Counted from the stretch's first letter, positions 1-8,308 are shown. The stretch: DNA of 64,000 bases from Neptunitalea lumnitzerae (GCF_027924185.1 NZ_BRVO01000004.1:124001-188000); one strand, 5' to 3'. Translations and numbers: made by a program. Notes: generated from the letters alone by a model not told the origin.

Positions 1-109
1 TAGCTGTAATAACAGATAACAGTATAAGTACACCAACAATTTTTTGTTGATTAGACTTAAATTTAAGCGCTCCTCTAAAGATTTCTAATTTATGTGTATC
101 GTGTGCCAT
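1..109 (-). CDS. Cytochrome c oxidase subunit IV, N-terminal part (cut by window edge)
   Basis: Only the first 36 codons are in the window; the gene runs off the left edge. The reading frame starts at an ATG at 109 with MAHDTHKLEIF, followed by a basic stretch and the beginning of a hydrophobic helix (IVGVLILLSVIT). A short histidine/charged head before the first membrane helix is typical of the small bacterial subunit IV of caa3/aa3 oxidases. It lies 25 bases downstream of a subunit III gene on the same strand, which is the expected order in Flavobacteriaceae. The family call rests on that position and this short head, so it is likely but not certain. Confidence 0.7.
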   Translation of the reverse strand, partial: MAHDTHKLEIFRGALKFKSNQQKIVGVLILLSVITA

Positions 110-134
110 AATATGCTATTTCTTTATTTGGTAA

Positions 135-1061
135 TTAAACAAGGTAAAAGAATGTAAATACAAATACCCAAACTAAATCTACAAAGTGCCAGTATAAACC
201 AACTTTTTCAACCATCTCGTAGCTTTTTCTTTTCTCATAAGTACCAACAATTACGTTAGCAAATATGATGATATTAAGAATTACACCAGAGAATACGTGG
301 AAACCGTGGAAACCAGTAATAAAGAAGAAGAAATCTCCAAATAATTTACTACCGTACTCGTTTCTTATAAGGTTTGCACCTTCTACTACGTGCTTAGCAC
401 CTTCTAATTTAGCAACAGACTCTGCTCTAGTTAAAACAGTCTTATGACCATCTTCAGTAAGCTTTTGAGTTCTTACAAGTAAGTCTCCGTGCTCTTCAAA
501 TCCTTTTAAAACACCAGCTACACTATATGTAGTAGCACCTTCACCTGTAAAATCATCTTCTAAATGAACAGCAAACTCAGACAAAGCAACTTGCTTATGC
601 GTTTCAGCGTCTACAAACTGTAAAATCTGTCCACCTTTAGTTTCTACTGCACCATACTCACCTCTAATAAAAGTTGACCATTCCCAAGCTTGAGAACCAA
701 CGAATATTAAACCACCAATAATAGTTGCAAACATTAACCATGCAACTCTGTTTTGCTTTAATTTATGTCCAGCATCAACAGCTAATACCATAGTTACAGA
801 CGAGATGATTAAAACAAACGTCATAAAGGCAACATAAATCATTGGTTGCGGATTTCCATGCATAAACGGAACGTGGGTAAAAACCTCATCGGCAATAGGC
901 CAAGTGTCCATAAATTTAAACCTGGAGAAACCATAGGCTGCTAAAAAGCCTGAAAATGTTAATGCATCAGAAACGATGAAAAACCAGATCATCATTTTAC
1001 CGTAGCTAGCCTTAAACGGTCTACCTTCTGTAGTATCTGCATGTGTTACAGTAGCTTCCAT
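135..1061 (-). CDS. Cytochrome c oxidase subunit III, long form with periplasmic insertion
   Basis: 308 aa haem-copper oxidase subunit III, a membrane subunit that supports the catalytic subunit I. Five hydrophobic helices are visible at about 22-44, 74-96, 107-127, 243-272 and 288-307. Family marks are GFHGFHVFSG near 250-260 and WHFVDLVW near 291-298. A soluble acidic stretch of about 105 residues (134-238) separates helix 3 from helix 4 and is absent from the 194 aa paralogue next door. The gene follows that paralogue by 55 bases and precedes subunit IV, so they probably form one transcript starting at cyoE. Two subunit III-like proteins in tandem are usual in this phylum; the role of each is not known from the sequence. 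Confidence 0.9.
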   Translation of the reverse strand: MEATVTHADTTEGRPFKASYGKMMIWFFIVSDALTFSGFLAAYGFSRFKFMDTWPIADEVFTHVPFMHGNPQPMIYVAFMTFVLIISSVTMVLAVDAGHKLKQNRVAWLMFATIIGGLIFVGSQAWEWSTFIRGEYGAVETKGGQILQFVDAETHKQVALSEFAVHLEDDFTGEGATTYSVAGVLKGFEEHGDLLVRTQKLTEDGHKTVLTRAESVAKLEGAKHVVEGANLIRNEYGSKLFGDFFFFITGFHGFHVFSGVILNIIIFANVIVGTYEKRKSYEMVEKVGLYWHFVDLVWVFVFTFFYLV

Positions 1062-1116
1062 ATTGAATAAAGTATATCTGTGTTAAAAATTTCTCAAATC
1101 TACATTTTTTTTCGTT

Positions 1117-1701
1117 TTAAACGAAATAGAAAAATGAAATCAATAATAACCATAAAATATCTAAAAAGTGCCAAAACGTAACACCTTGTTCAAATCCAAG
1201 GGTTTGTCCGTTTTCGTATTTTTGTTTAAAATGATTATAAATTAGTACTAATAGTACCACCAAACCAGCAATAACGTGCAAAATATGCAAAAATGCTATC
1301 ACATATATATATGATGTTCTTACATTACTAGCAGGCCCTGTTAAATATAAATTGTTATTTATTAATTCCTGAAAACCTAAGAACTGGCATACAATAAAAC
1401 CAATTCCTAAAACAAACGTTACCCCCAACATTAAAGAAGCTACACTTCTTTTTCCACTCTTAAGGCCCGTCCAAGCCAAATGCATTGTTAAACTACTCAC
1501 CAAAATAATAGCAGTACTTACTAAAAACAATGATGGTATATCAAAATCTGTTAACCAATCTTTTCTTTTACTACTTACTATATAAGCACTAATTAAACCA
1601 GCAAACATCATAAACAGACTTATGATAGCAAACCAAAGTATCATTTTCTTTGCTCTGTTTAGCTTTTCTTGCCCCGTTCCTTGTGTAAAGTCCATTACCA
1701 T
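1117..1701 (-). CDS. Cytochrome c oxidase subunit III, short form
   Basis: 194 aa membrane protein of the subunit III family, with five predicted helices and the marks FLHILHVIAG and WHFLDILW near the C terminus, matching the equivalent motifs in the neighbouring 308 aa protein. Its ATG overlaps the stop codon of cyoE by one base (TAATG), so translation of the two is probably coupled. A second in-frame ATG two codons later (MDFTQ) could also serve as start. It lacks the large soluble insertion of its neighbour. Likely a structural subunit of the aa3-type oxidase whose subunits I and II are coded near 25-28 kb. Confidence 0.88.
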   Translation of the reverse strand: MVMDFTQGTGQEKLNRAKKMILWFAIISLFMMFAGLISAYIVSSKRKDWLTDFDIPSLFLVSTAIILVSSLTMHLAWTGLKSGKRSVASLMLGVTFVLGIGFIVCQFLGFQELINNNLYLTGPASNVRTSYIYVIAFLHILHVIAGLVVLLVLIYNHFKQKYENGQTLGFEQGVTFWHFLDILWLLLISFFYFV

Positions 1702-2609
1702 TAAAATGAAATAAATTTATCTGCTACAAAAATAATTTGTATTAGTGTAATATACACCACACTTGCCAACATTAAATTTCTGGCAGACTTACTATCCTTA
1801 TTATGAAATAGTTTAAATGCAAAAATTAACATTCCAATACCCGCCGCAGTCACTAAAACAGCGGCAACTATAGATAAATGTAACGCACCGGTAACACCCG
1901 TAGCAGGCAATACAGCAACTATCATCATCCAAATAGTATACATAATTATTTGCATAGCGGTACCTTTATCTCTTTTTCCTGTAGGCAATAAGTTAAACCC
2001 TCCTTTTTTATAATCATCATACAACACCCAGCCAATTGCCCAAAAATGAGGAAACTGCCAAAAGAATTGAATCATAAATAAAGCACCTGGCTCCACACCA
2101 AAATCATTTGTTGCAGCAACCCACCCTAACATAAAAGGAATAGCCCCCGGAAATGCACCTACAAAAACAGCCAAAGGTGTTTTTGTTTTTAACGGTGTGT
2201 ATACCATTGTATATAAGAAAATAGACAACGCCCCAAACATAGCTGTTTTAGGATTCACATAATACAAGGTAATAATACCCATAATAGTAAAACTAACAGC
2301 CACCATCATAGCATACGAAACACTCATTCTTCCTGAAGGTATCGGTCTATTTTGTGTGCGTTTCATTAACGCATCTAAGTCTTTTTCTATAATTTGATTA
2401 AAGGCATTTGAAGCACCTACCATAAAGTAACCTCCAAACCCTAATAAAAATAATGTAGTAAAAGATATCTCATCTGCTCCTAGAAAGTAACCCGCAATAG
2501 ATGAAAAAACAACGCTTGCTGCCAAACCTACTTTGGTCAACTGTTTAAAATCATCAATTGCTAAAGTAAAAGAACTAGATTTAGATACCACACTCAATAC
2601 TGACTTCAT
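1701..2609 (-). CDS. cyoE: Protohaem IX farnesyltransferase (haem O synthase)
   Basis: 302 aa polytopic UbiA-family prenyltransferase that adds a farnesyl group to haem b, giving haem O, the precursor of haem A for the oxidase. The prenyl-diphosphate site is seen as NAFNQIIEKDLDALMKRT with NRP after it, and a second acidic motif as DDYKKGG. I chose the ATG at 2609: an upstream in-frame TTG at 2633 lies inside a well-placed promoter -7 box (2631-2638), so it is unlikely to be transcribed. First gene of the oxidase cluster running to the left edge; its stop overlaps the next ATG by one base. ctaB is an alternative gene name. Confidence 0.92.
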   Translation of the reverse strand: MKSVLSVVSKSSSFTLAIDDFKQLTKVGLAASVVFSSIAGYFLGADEISFTTLFLLGFGGYFMVGASNAFNQIIEKDLDALMKRTQNRPIPSGRMSVSYAMMVAVSFTIMGIITLYYVNPKTAMFGALSIFLYTMVYTPLKTKTPLAVFVGAFPGAIPFMLGWVAATNDFGVEPGALFMIQFFWQFPHFWAIGWVLYDDYKKGGFNLLPTGKRDKGTAMQIIMYTIWMMIVAVLPATGVTGALHLSIVAAVLVTAAGIGMLIFAFKLFHNKDSKSARNLMLASVVYITLIQIIFVADKFISF

Positions 2610-2630
2610 CAATAAATTTCTTATTGCTGG

Positions 2631-2661
2631 CAAAGATAACAGCCAATATGCTATTGCGCAA
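2631..2661 (-). promoter_or_regulatory. Promoter of cyoE-oxidase cluster
   Basis: On the minus strand a TATCTTTG box (2638-2631) fits the Bacteroidota -7 consensus TAnnTTTG, and TTG (2661-2659) sits 20 bases upstream as the -33 element. The predicted transcript start is a few bases downstream of 2631, just ahead of the ATG at 2609. Both elements and their spacing fit, so this is one of the better supported promoters here. Confidence 0.6.
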
Positions 2662-2781
2662 TCTATTAATCGCTTTTTTTATATACAAACCGCATGTTTA
2701 ACAGTTGTAAACAATGATATCTATCAGTTAATTTATATTTAACCATAAATAAATGAATATGTTAATCTTCAAAAAAACTAT

Positions 2782-2789
2782 TATTTTTG
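2782..2789 (+). promoter_or_regulatory. Candidate -7 box for the DUF2891 gene
   Basis: TATTTTTG matches TAnnTTTG exactly and lies 22 bases before the ATG at 2812. I see no convincing TTG at the -33 position, so only the -7 element supports it. Confidence 0.4.
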
Positions 2790-2811
2790 AGATACAACCA
2801 ACATCATAAAA

Positions 2812-3915
2812 ATGAAAAAATTTCTACTTATCGTCGCTGTTTCATTCATTTACATATCCTGTTCTGAAAAAGAAACCGCTAATAATACTAAAACTACACC
2901 CAAAAAACAACTAACGTTAACCGAGGCGCAAGCGTTTACCATTTCTCAACTACCTATCACCTGCATTGACACCGAATACCCTAACAAAACCGGGCAGTTA
3001 CTACAAGCAGCAACCGATTTAGGCACTCCCTCTGAACTACACCCCGCGTTTTACGGTTGTTTTGATTGGCACTCTTCTGTTCACGGTCATTGGTCTATTG
3101 TAAGTGTACTCAACAAATACCCAAACATTAAAAACAGAGACACGCTTATCCGTATTTTAAAAGAACACATTACTACAGAAAACATACAAGCAGAAGTAGC
3201 CTACTTTAATAGAAAGGGCGAATATGCTTATAAACGAACTTACGGCTGGGCTTGGTTACTTAAACTCTCAGAAGCACTTCAACAATCTAAAATTAATGAA
3301 GTAGCCAACTTACACACTACACTAGAACCATTAACCCAATGTATTGTAACCAGATACTTAAACTACTTACCTAAATTACAATACCCTACCCGCGTTGGCA
3401 CGCATACCAATACAGCTTTTGGTTTAAGCTTGGCTTACGACTATGCAACATCATCTAAAAACGACACCCTCTCAAAAGCTATTAAAGAAACTGCATTACG
3501 CTTTTTTAAAAACGATAAAGACTGCCCTTTTTCATGGGAACCAGGTGGCAGTGATTTCTTAAGCCCTTGTTTAGAAGAAGCCAACCTAATGCGAAAAATT
3601 TTATCTAAAAATGAATTCAAATTATGGTTAGAAGATTTTTTACCACAACTAAAAAACAAAGATTTTGAATTACCTATTGGTATTGTGAGCGATAGAACAG
3701 ATGGACATTTAGTACACTTAGACGGACTGAATTATAGTAGAGCTTGGTGTTTATACGGAATAGCCAACACACTAAGCCCAGACTACAACCACTTAAACAA
3801 CCTAGCAAATAACCATATTGAAAGAGCATTACAAAATTTAACAAACGATAGTTACGAAGGCAGCCATTGGTTAGGCACCTTTGCTCTTTACGCCCTATTA
3901 AGCAATCAACCTTAG
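2812..3915 (+). CDS. DUF2891-family lipoprotein
   Basis: 367 aa protein with a lipoprotein signal peptide: basic start, hydrophobic core and lipobox YISC with Cys17 as the predicted lipidation site. The mature part has the look of DUF2891: a HPAFYGCFDWHSSVHGHW stretch near 83-100, repeated helical segments with buried Trp, and later the motifs TRVGTHTNTAFGL and CPFSWEPGGSDFLSPC. The many conserved His, Trp, Asp and Glu residues suggest an alpha/alpha-barrel enzyme-like fold, but no reaction is known to me. It stands alone, divergent from cyoE, and convergent with remB. Presumably anchored at the periplasmic or outer face of a membrane. Confidence 0.8.
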   Translation: MKKFLLIVAVSFIYISCSEKETANNTKTTPKKQLTLTEAQAFTISQLPITCIDTEYPNKTGQLLQAATDLGTPSELHPAFYGCFDWHSSVHGHWSIVSVLNKYPNIKNRDTLIRILKEHITTENIQAEVAYFNRKGEYAYKRTYGWAWLLKLSEALQQSKINEVANLHTTLEPLTQCIVTRYLNYLPKLQYPTRVGTHTNTAFGLSLAYDYATSSKNDTLSKAIKETALRFFKNDKDCPFSWEPGGSDFLSPCLEEANLMRKILSKNEFKLWLEDFLPQLKNKDFELPIGIVSDRTDGHLVHLDGLNYSRAWCLYGIANTLSPDYNHLNNLANNHIERALQNLTNDSYEGSHWLGTFALYALLSNQP

Positions 3916-4009
3916 GACAAGCCTAAGTAATATTGATTATGTAAAATACTTTTTTTCAAATAAGACTAATCCCAACACTTTACAGCTTGAGCATCAAATA
4001 AAGTCCTTA

Positions 4010-6133
4010 TTAAAAATCGTTATACCAGTTAAACAAATCAGTTCTAAAACCTAAGGTAAACCAAACGGTATTCTGTTTAAAATCTGTTTCAGTAATGGCA
4101 TTCGGGTCGTAGTTTCTAATCAATATATTTCCGTACAAACGTAGATTAGTCACAGGATTCACTACATAACCTGCTTGTAATTCGGTAATAAAAATAGACG
4201 TTTTATTCCCTTGAAGCATTTCAATACCCGTATCTCCTACCCTATCATCATACGATCTGTAGATATTACTTCCGTAACTAAAGGTATCGTCTGCAGTATT
4301 AAAATCTAATCCTCTTTGTCCATATGTTATTTTACCATAACCAAACCAACGGTCAAATCTGTAATTAGCCATTGCTATTACCTCTTTAAAGTTTGCTCCC
4401 CAAAGGTGCGCCATAGATTGGTTATTGTGTCCGTAGTTATACTCAACCTCTTCATGAGAATAAGTATACGGACGTGCCTGGTTATATTCTAACTGCAACA
4501 TTAAATCTTTTACATGAAAAGCATCATAATATTTAGCACCTAATTGTAACGCAAATTTGTTAGCCCAGCTTTGCTCTCCACTATTAATGTTACCTACAGA
4601 CAATTCATCTAACACAAACTGCCCGTACATATTCACACGGTTATTAAACTTATACTTTCCTGTTAAACCAATCAAAGCATTACCAGAACGTGACCCTGCA
4701 TAAAACTCCATAGCTCTATAAAAAATCAACGGATTCAAATAACTTACATCAAAACCTCTATGGTTATCATCTTTCCAAATTACTGACTCAAAGAAACCTA
4801 AATTCAACTTTTTACTCACATTCCAGCTTAAATAATGAGTAGCCATGTATTTAGTTAAATATGCCCCGTCTTCAGTAGCATCTCTCCTTACATCTTTTAA
4901 CCACATCCACGTATTGGTATACTTAAATTTCCAGAAAGAAGTATTCAATTTTAAAAACGGATACGGACTAGCAACATCACTTGTTATTAACGAACGGTAC
5001 CCATCACCAATAAAATTTTTACCCTGCCCAAATTGAACATTGAAAAAATCTGTTGGAGAATATGACAAATACGCCTCAGCAACAGGATAATCATAAGCAT
5101 CTTCACCAAATTCTTTAGCAATACCTCTACCAGGTATTATAGCAGGGTTACCACCATCTGGTGCCATACTCTCTGCATAATCATTAAAATACGAAGCAAA
5201 CCTACCTTGACTCTCATAAAAGGAAGTATAGAAATTCAGCTTTTTACCAAGTCCACCTTGAATTTGAACCGCTCTTGTATTATTATAAGTACTGGTACTA
5301 CTGTAGGTGTCTCTTCCTAAACGTAAATCAGCAACTATATCAAAAGCCATCCAATAATCTTCACCGGTCACCGTAGCAAAATGTTCATTCCAAAACTTTT
5401 TACCAAACCAAGTTCTTCTATCTTGCATTAGTGAGTTGGTATATTTTTCTAAGTCATAATACTTCTCTACTTCCGTAAACAAAAACGGTTTAGATGCTGT
5501 ATGAGAATTGGTACCAACAGCATTCATAGCAGGATCAAAAATAGCGTAACGCTGATGATGAAAAGGTACATTCAAATTACTACCAAACTCTTTATTCTGA
5601 TACGCACTTTTTCTAGAAACACTATCGTATTGAAGTGTAGCCGACGCTTTAGCAAACGGATCTGAAAGCGCTTCTTTTGTTTTTATAGTATCTGCCGCAA
5701 CAATTTCGGCATATGTTCTACCAGCCCCCTGAGAGAACGGGTATTTAAACGCTATTTTAAATTGTCTAAAAACTGGTCGGCCATTATATATAGAAGGTTT
5801 TACATTTGGTAACCCCTCAAACACACGCTCCACCTCATTTTTTAAATCTACATCATCAACATCAGTGTAAAAAACCTTAAATACTCCTTCTTCAGTTACT
5901 TCAAACAAAACATTTATCTCAACTCCTTCGACAGGCACTTGATAATCTGATGGTGCAGTAAACAATTTCTTAATCTCTGACAGTAGTGTAGCATTAAAAC
6001 ACGCTTTTTGATCAGCAACAGAATCACACGCTTCAAACACTGGGTAACTCTCAGTGATAACGCTATTGGTAGTTTGAGCAAAACCAAAATTAGCTACTAC
6101 ACACAATAAAAAGATGATTAGATATTTATTCAT
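4010..6133 (-). CDS. remB: RemB-like gliding motility outer-membrane protein
   Basis: 707 aa with a signal peptide (cleavage after about residue 20, FAQ). Residues about 30-133 form a separate domain that resembles the C-terminal domain of the two TonB proteins just upstream: a YPVFEAC start, Cys36 and Cys45, then an INVLFEV strand and a LPNVKPSIYNGRPV segment. The remainder is rich in aromatic residues and alternating strands such as YTNTWMWLKDV, like an outer-membrane beta barrel. I recognise the overall sequence and the position downstream of sprA-gcvH-vanZ-tonB as those of RemB in gliding Flavobacteriaceae. A terminator separates it from the tonB gene upstream, so it is probably transcribed alone. 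Its exact role in gliding is unclear. Confidence 0.75.
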   Translation of the reverse strand: MNKYLIIFLLCVVANFGFAQTTNSVITESYPVFEACDSVADQKACFNATLLSEIKKLFTAPSDYQVPVEGVEINVLFEVTEEGVFKVFYTDVDDVDLKNEVERVFEGLPNVKPSIYNGRPVFRQFKIAFKYPFSQGAGRTYAEIVAADTIKTKEALSDPFAKASATLQYDSVSRKSAYQNKEFGSNLNVPFHHQRYAIFDPAMNAVGTNSHTASKPFLFTEVEKYYDLEKYTNSLMQDRRTWFGKKFWNEHFATVTGEDYWMAFDIVADLRLGRDTYSSTSTYNNTRAVQIQGGLGKKLNFYTSFYESQGRFASYFNDYAESMAPDGGNPAIIPGRGIAKEFGEDAYDYPVAEAYLSYSPTDFFNVQFGQGKNFIGDGYRSLITSDVASPYPFLKLNTSFWKFKYTNTWMWLKDVRRDATEDGAYLTKYMATHYLSWNVSKKLNLGFFESVIWKDDNHRGFDVSYLNPLIFYRAMEFYAGSRSGNALIGLTGKYKFNNRVNMYGQFVLDELSVGNINSGEQSWANKFALQLGAKYYDAFHVKDLMLQLEYNQARPYTYSHEEVEYNYGHNNQSMAHLWGANFKEVIAMANYRFDRWFGYGKITYGQRGLDFNTADDTFSYGSNIYRSYDDRVGDTGIEMLQGNKTSIFITELQAGYVVNPVTNLRLYGNILIRNYDPNAITETDFKQNTVWFTLGFRTDLFNWYNDF

Positions 6134-6198
6134 GGGGCAAAATCCATTTTTTTACAGCCGAAAGATACTATATTTCAAAAAAAATGCACCCATTAAAT

Positions 6199-6219
6199 AA
6201 AAAAATCCGCCGAAGCGGA
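6199..6219 (-). terminator. Intrinsic terminator after TonB-like gene
   Basis: Minus-strand stem TCCGC/GCGGA closed by a stable TTCG tetraloop and followed by seven T. It lies just past the stop at 6232 and separates this gene from remB. Confidence 0.7.
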
Positions 6220-6231
6220 ATTTATATTAGA

Positions 6232-7041
6232 TTATTGAATTTTCACTACAATTGGTAACAAATACCTAACAGCCACATTTTTATTCTGAACCTTGCCAGG
6301 GGTCATTTGTGGTATTTTTTCTACCACTCTTTGTGCTTCTTTTTCTAAAACATTATAAGGCGCTCTAGTTTTAATATCGTTTACATTACCATTTTCATCA
6401 ATTTGAAATTGAACTGTAACTCTTTGCACCCCTTCTATACCAAATTCACTAGCATTTCTGGTATCAAAATTTTTAGCCACAATCTGATTTATCTTTTTAG
6501 ATAAACAATCTGTTTTTTCCTTATTGGTTTTACATTTTTCACACCCAGGAAAAACTGGCACTTCTTGCACCTGCCCAATATCATAAAATTCAGGCGCCTC
6601 TACTTCACCATCACCATCAGTATTATGTAAGGTTATTTGTGGCACAGCATCCATTTGGTCATCAGAAGCTAATTGATCTGTAACCTCCTTCACATCTTCC
6701 TGATCACTCACCTGCTTAAAGTCATTTAAAAACTTAGGAACATCAACTTCAATTTCAGGTGTTGAAGGCACAGGTGTAGTTTTAGGTTTAGGCTGATCTG
6801 GAACCACCTTATAGATTTTGCTCTCTGGTTCTTGAATCAAATGTTCTACTTCAATACTGGCAACATCCTCAGTTTTGGTTTCAAAAGGTATCTGAAACAC
6901 CCCATAAACCGCCAATAAACTTAAAATCAAGCCAATTTGAAATCTAAAAAAACTGTTTTTTCGTAAGTTTGCATCATGTTTACTTGGTACATGTTCCTTG
7001 CCATTGCCGTGGCCGGAACTTTTAAAAGTCTTGTTTTTCAT
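6232..7041 (-). CDS. TonB-family energy transducer protein (1)
   Basis: 269 aa. A cytoplasmic head of about 30 residues is followed by one membrane helix (about 32-50), a proline- and acid-rich periplasmic linker (PDQPKPKTTPVPSTPEIEV) and a C-terminal TonB-like domain from about 158 to the end. That domain starts with VPVFPGCEKC and has Cys167, Cys170 and Cys179, a VTVQFQIDENG strand and LPIVVKI at the end. TonB proteins carry energy from the inner membrane to outer-membrane transporters. No exbB or exbD is nearby, so it must use motor proteins coded elsewhere or serve another purpose. Terminators on both sides indicate its own transcription unit. It is a paralogue of the next gene. Confidence 0.85.
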   Translation of the reverse strand: MKNKTFKSSGHGNGKEHVPSKHDANLRKNSFFRFQIGLILSLLAVYGVFQIPFETKTEDVASIEVEHLIQEPESKIYKVVPDQPKPKTTPVPSTPEIEVDVPKFLNDFKQVSDQEDVKEVTDQLASDDQMDAVPQITLHNTDGDGEVEAPEFYDIGQVQEVPVFPGCEKCKTNKEKTDCLSKKINQIVAKNFDTRNASEFGIEGVQRVTVQFQIDENGNVNDIKTRAPYNVLEKEAQRVVEKIPQMTPGKVQNKNVAVRYLLPIVVKIQ

Positions 7042-7101
7042 AATGATAAATATTTTAATGTTAATTATCTCACTTAAAACAAGAAGCGTACCAAAACAAA
7101 A

Positions 7102-7127
7102 AAAGTCCGGTAAATACCGGACTTTTT
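7102..7127 (-). terminator. Terminator between the two tonB-like genes
   Basis: Stem GTCCGGTA/TACCGGAC with a two-base AA loop, flanked by seven A on one side and five T on the other, so it can act in both directions. It follows the stop codon at 7150. Confidence 0.8.
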
Positions 7128-7149
7128 AATTTATATATTTAAAAGAATC

Positions 7150-7872
7150 TTAGTTCAATTTAAACACGATAGGATAAGCAAATGTTACAGGCGTTGGTTG
7201 CCCTCTCTGCTTACCAGGAATCAACTTAGGAAGCGAATTAATAATTCTGTTAGCTTCTTTTTCTAAGTTTTTATCAGGACCTCTAGTACCTAAAACAGTA
7301 ATAGTACCATCCTTATTAATTCTAAAGTTTACGTAAACTCTACCTTGGATTCCCATCTCACGAGCTATTTCAGGATATTCGAAGTTCTTTCTTACGTGAT
7401 CATCTAATTTCTCCTTGAAACATTCAGCTTGCTTGTTTTTTGGTTTTTTCTCACACCCAGGGAACATCGGTTTGTCTTCAATTACGGTAAAAGGAACGTC
7501 AGCAACAATTACTTCCTCTTCTTCTACTTCTTCGAATTCTTCAACCTCACGGATAACCTCATCTTTGGTTACCTCAGTAGATTTAATTTCTACTTCTTCC
7601 ACTTCTGCATCATCTTCAACCACCTCAATAACTTCAGGTGCTGGTGGCGGTGGCGGTGGTGGCGGTGGTGGCGGTGCTAACTGCATAGTAATTGGCACTT
7701 CCTCATCAAGTTCATTCTGTAGATCCATTGAGTAATCAAAGTCATCAACTTTATCATAAGTTTTATACTCAATAGCAAACCACATAAGTCCTGAAACCAA
7801 TGCCAAACCAACAGCGAAAAACAGACCTATATTTCTGTTAAGATCGGCTTTTGGGTTTTTCTTAAGTTCCAT
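7150..7872 (-). CDS. TonB-family energy transducer protein (2)
   Basis: 240 aa. A short basic head (ELKKNPKADLNRN) is followed by a membrane helix (about 14-34), an uninterrupted run of 11 prolines at 67-77, then a highly acidic Glu/Val linker to about 130 and the TonB C-terminal domain (about 131-240). The domain has PMFPGCEKK, Cys140 and Cys151, VYVNFRINKDG, LPKLIPGKQRG and a final YPIVFKLN. This is the classic TonB plan: inner-membrane anchor, rigid periplasm-spanning linker, receptor-binding domain. It lies downstream of the VanZ-like gene. The next tonB paralogue follows beyond a terminator. Confidence 0.9.
   Translation of the reverse strand: MELKKNPKADLNRNIGLFFAVGLALVSGLMWFAIEYKTYDKVDDFDYSMDLQNELDEEVPITMQLAPPPPPPPPPPPAPEVIEVVEDDAEVEEVEIKSTEVTKDEVIREVEEFEEVEEEEVIVADVPFTVIEDKPMFPGCEKKPKNKQAECFKEKLDDHVRKNFEYPEIAREMGIQGRVYVNFRINKDGTITVLGTRGPDKNLEKEANRIINSLPKLIPGKQRGQPTPVTFAYPIVFKLN
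7642..7674 (-). repeat. GGTGGC-type codon repeat encoding 11 prolines
   Basis: Eleven proline codons made only of CCA-free CCG-free alternation of CCA/CCG-complement triplets GGT and GGC on the plus strand; an in-frame low-complexity tract in the TonB linker. In an otherwise AT-rich region it is the most GC-rich microsatellite-like stretch and could vary in length by slippage. Confidence 0.6.
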
Positions 7873-7930
7873 AATGTTTGTTAAAATTTACGATTGCTAA
7901 TTTAATTATTTATTTCAATTAAAAAAACCT

Positions 7931-8308
7931 CTACTTACTGGTTTTCTTAATTATTATCTTCACTAACACAGCAGCAATAACTATGCCAACTGCGTTGCTC
8001 AAGATATCAAATAAATCTGCATGCCTAGTTTCTGTAAGTACTTTTTGCAATACTTCTATAATACAACCATACAGAAAATCTATAGCCATAGCTAAAATTA
8101 AACTATGTCTTAGATACTTATTCTTTAGCTCTAACTTAATAAATAAATACCATAAAATGGTTCCAATAAAGTGAAAACCTGCATGTACTAATTTATCAAA
8201 GTTTTCAATCTCTATCTTAGGAGCATCACTCATATTAAACAAGCTTAAATAAGTAACAAAACTTATCCAGCCTATTAAAGCAATGAGATATTTATTTTTA
8301 TTAAGCAC
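7931..8308 (-). CDS. VanZ-like family membrane protein
   Basis: About 125 aa, four hydrophobic helices and the VanZ marks: [10 protein letters not shown] after helix 1 and the [16 protein letters not shown] motif before the last helix. The molecular function of VanZ-like proteins is unknown outside teicoplanin resistance. No ATG is available; translation starts at GTG 8308 or TTG 8311, overlapping the end of gcvH, which implies translational coupling. Found in the same place, between gcvH and tonB, in related gliding bacteria as far as I recall. Confidence 0.85.
   Translation of the reverse strand: MLNKNKYLIALIGWISFVTYLSLFNMSDAPKIEIENFDKLVHAGFHFIGTILWYLFIKLELKNKYLRHSLILAMAIDFLYGCIIEVLQKVLTETRHADLFDILSNAVGIVIAAVLVKIIIKKTSK

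Noticed and set aside
135-1701. Tandem duplication of the subunit III gene
   Set aside because: The two proteins differ in length and sequence and both forms are usual side by side in this phylum; no sign of a recent duplication.
3911-3927. CTTAGG/CCTAAG inverted repeat after the DUF2891 gene as a terminator
   Set aside because: Only six pairs and no T run follows directly.
7637-7676. Short GGTGGC repeat as a CRISPR or mobile-element trace
   Set aside because: It is an in-frame proline codon run within a gene, with no spacers or flanking repeats.
7415-7735. Ser/Thr/Gly-rich open frame opposite the second tonB gene
   Set aside because: Mirror of the proline- and glutamate-rich linker; the real protein on the minus strand has clear TonB domains.
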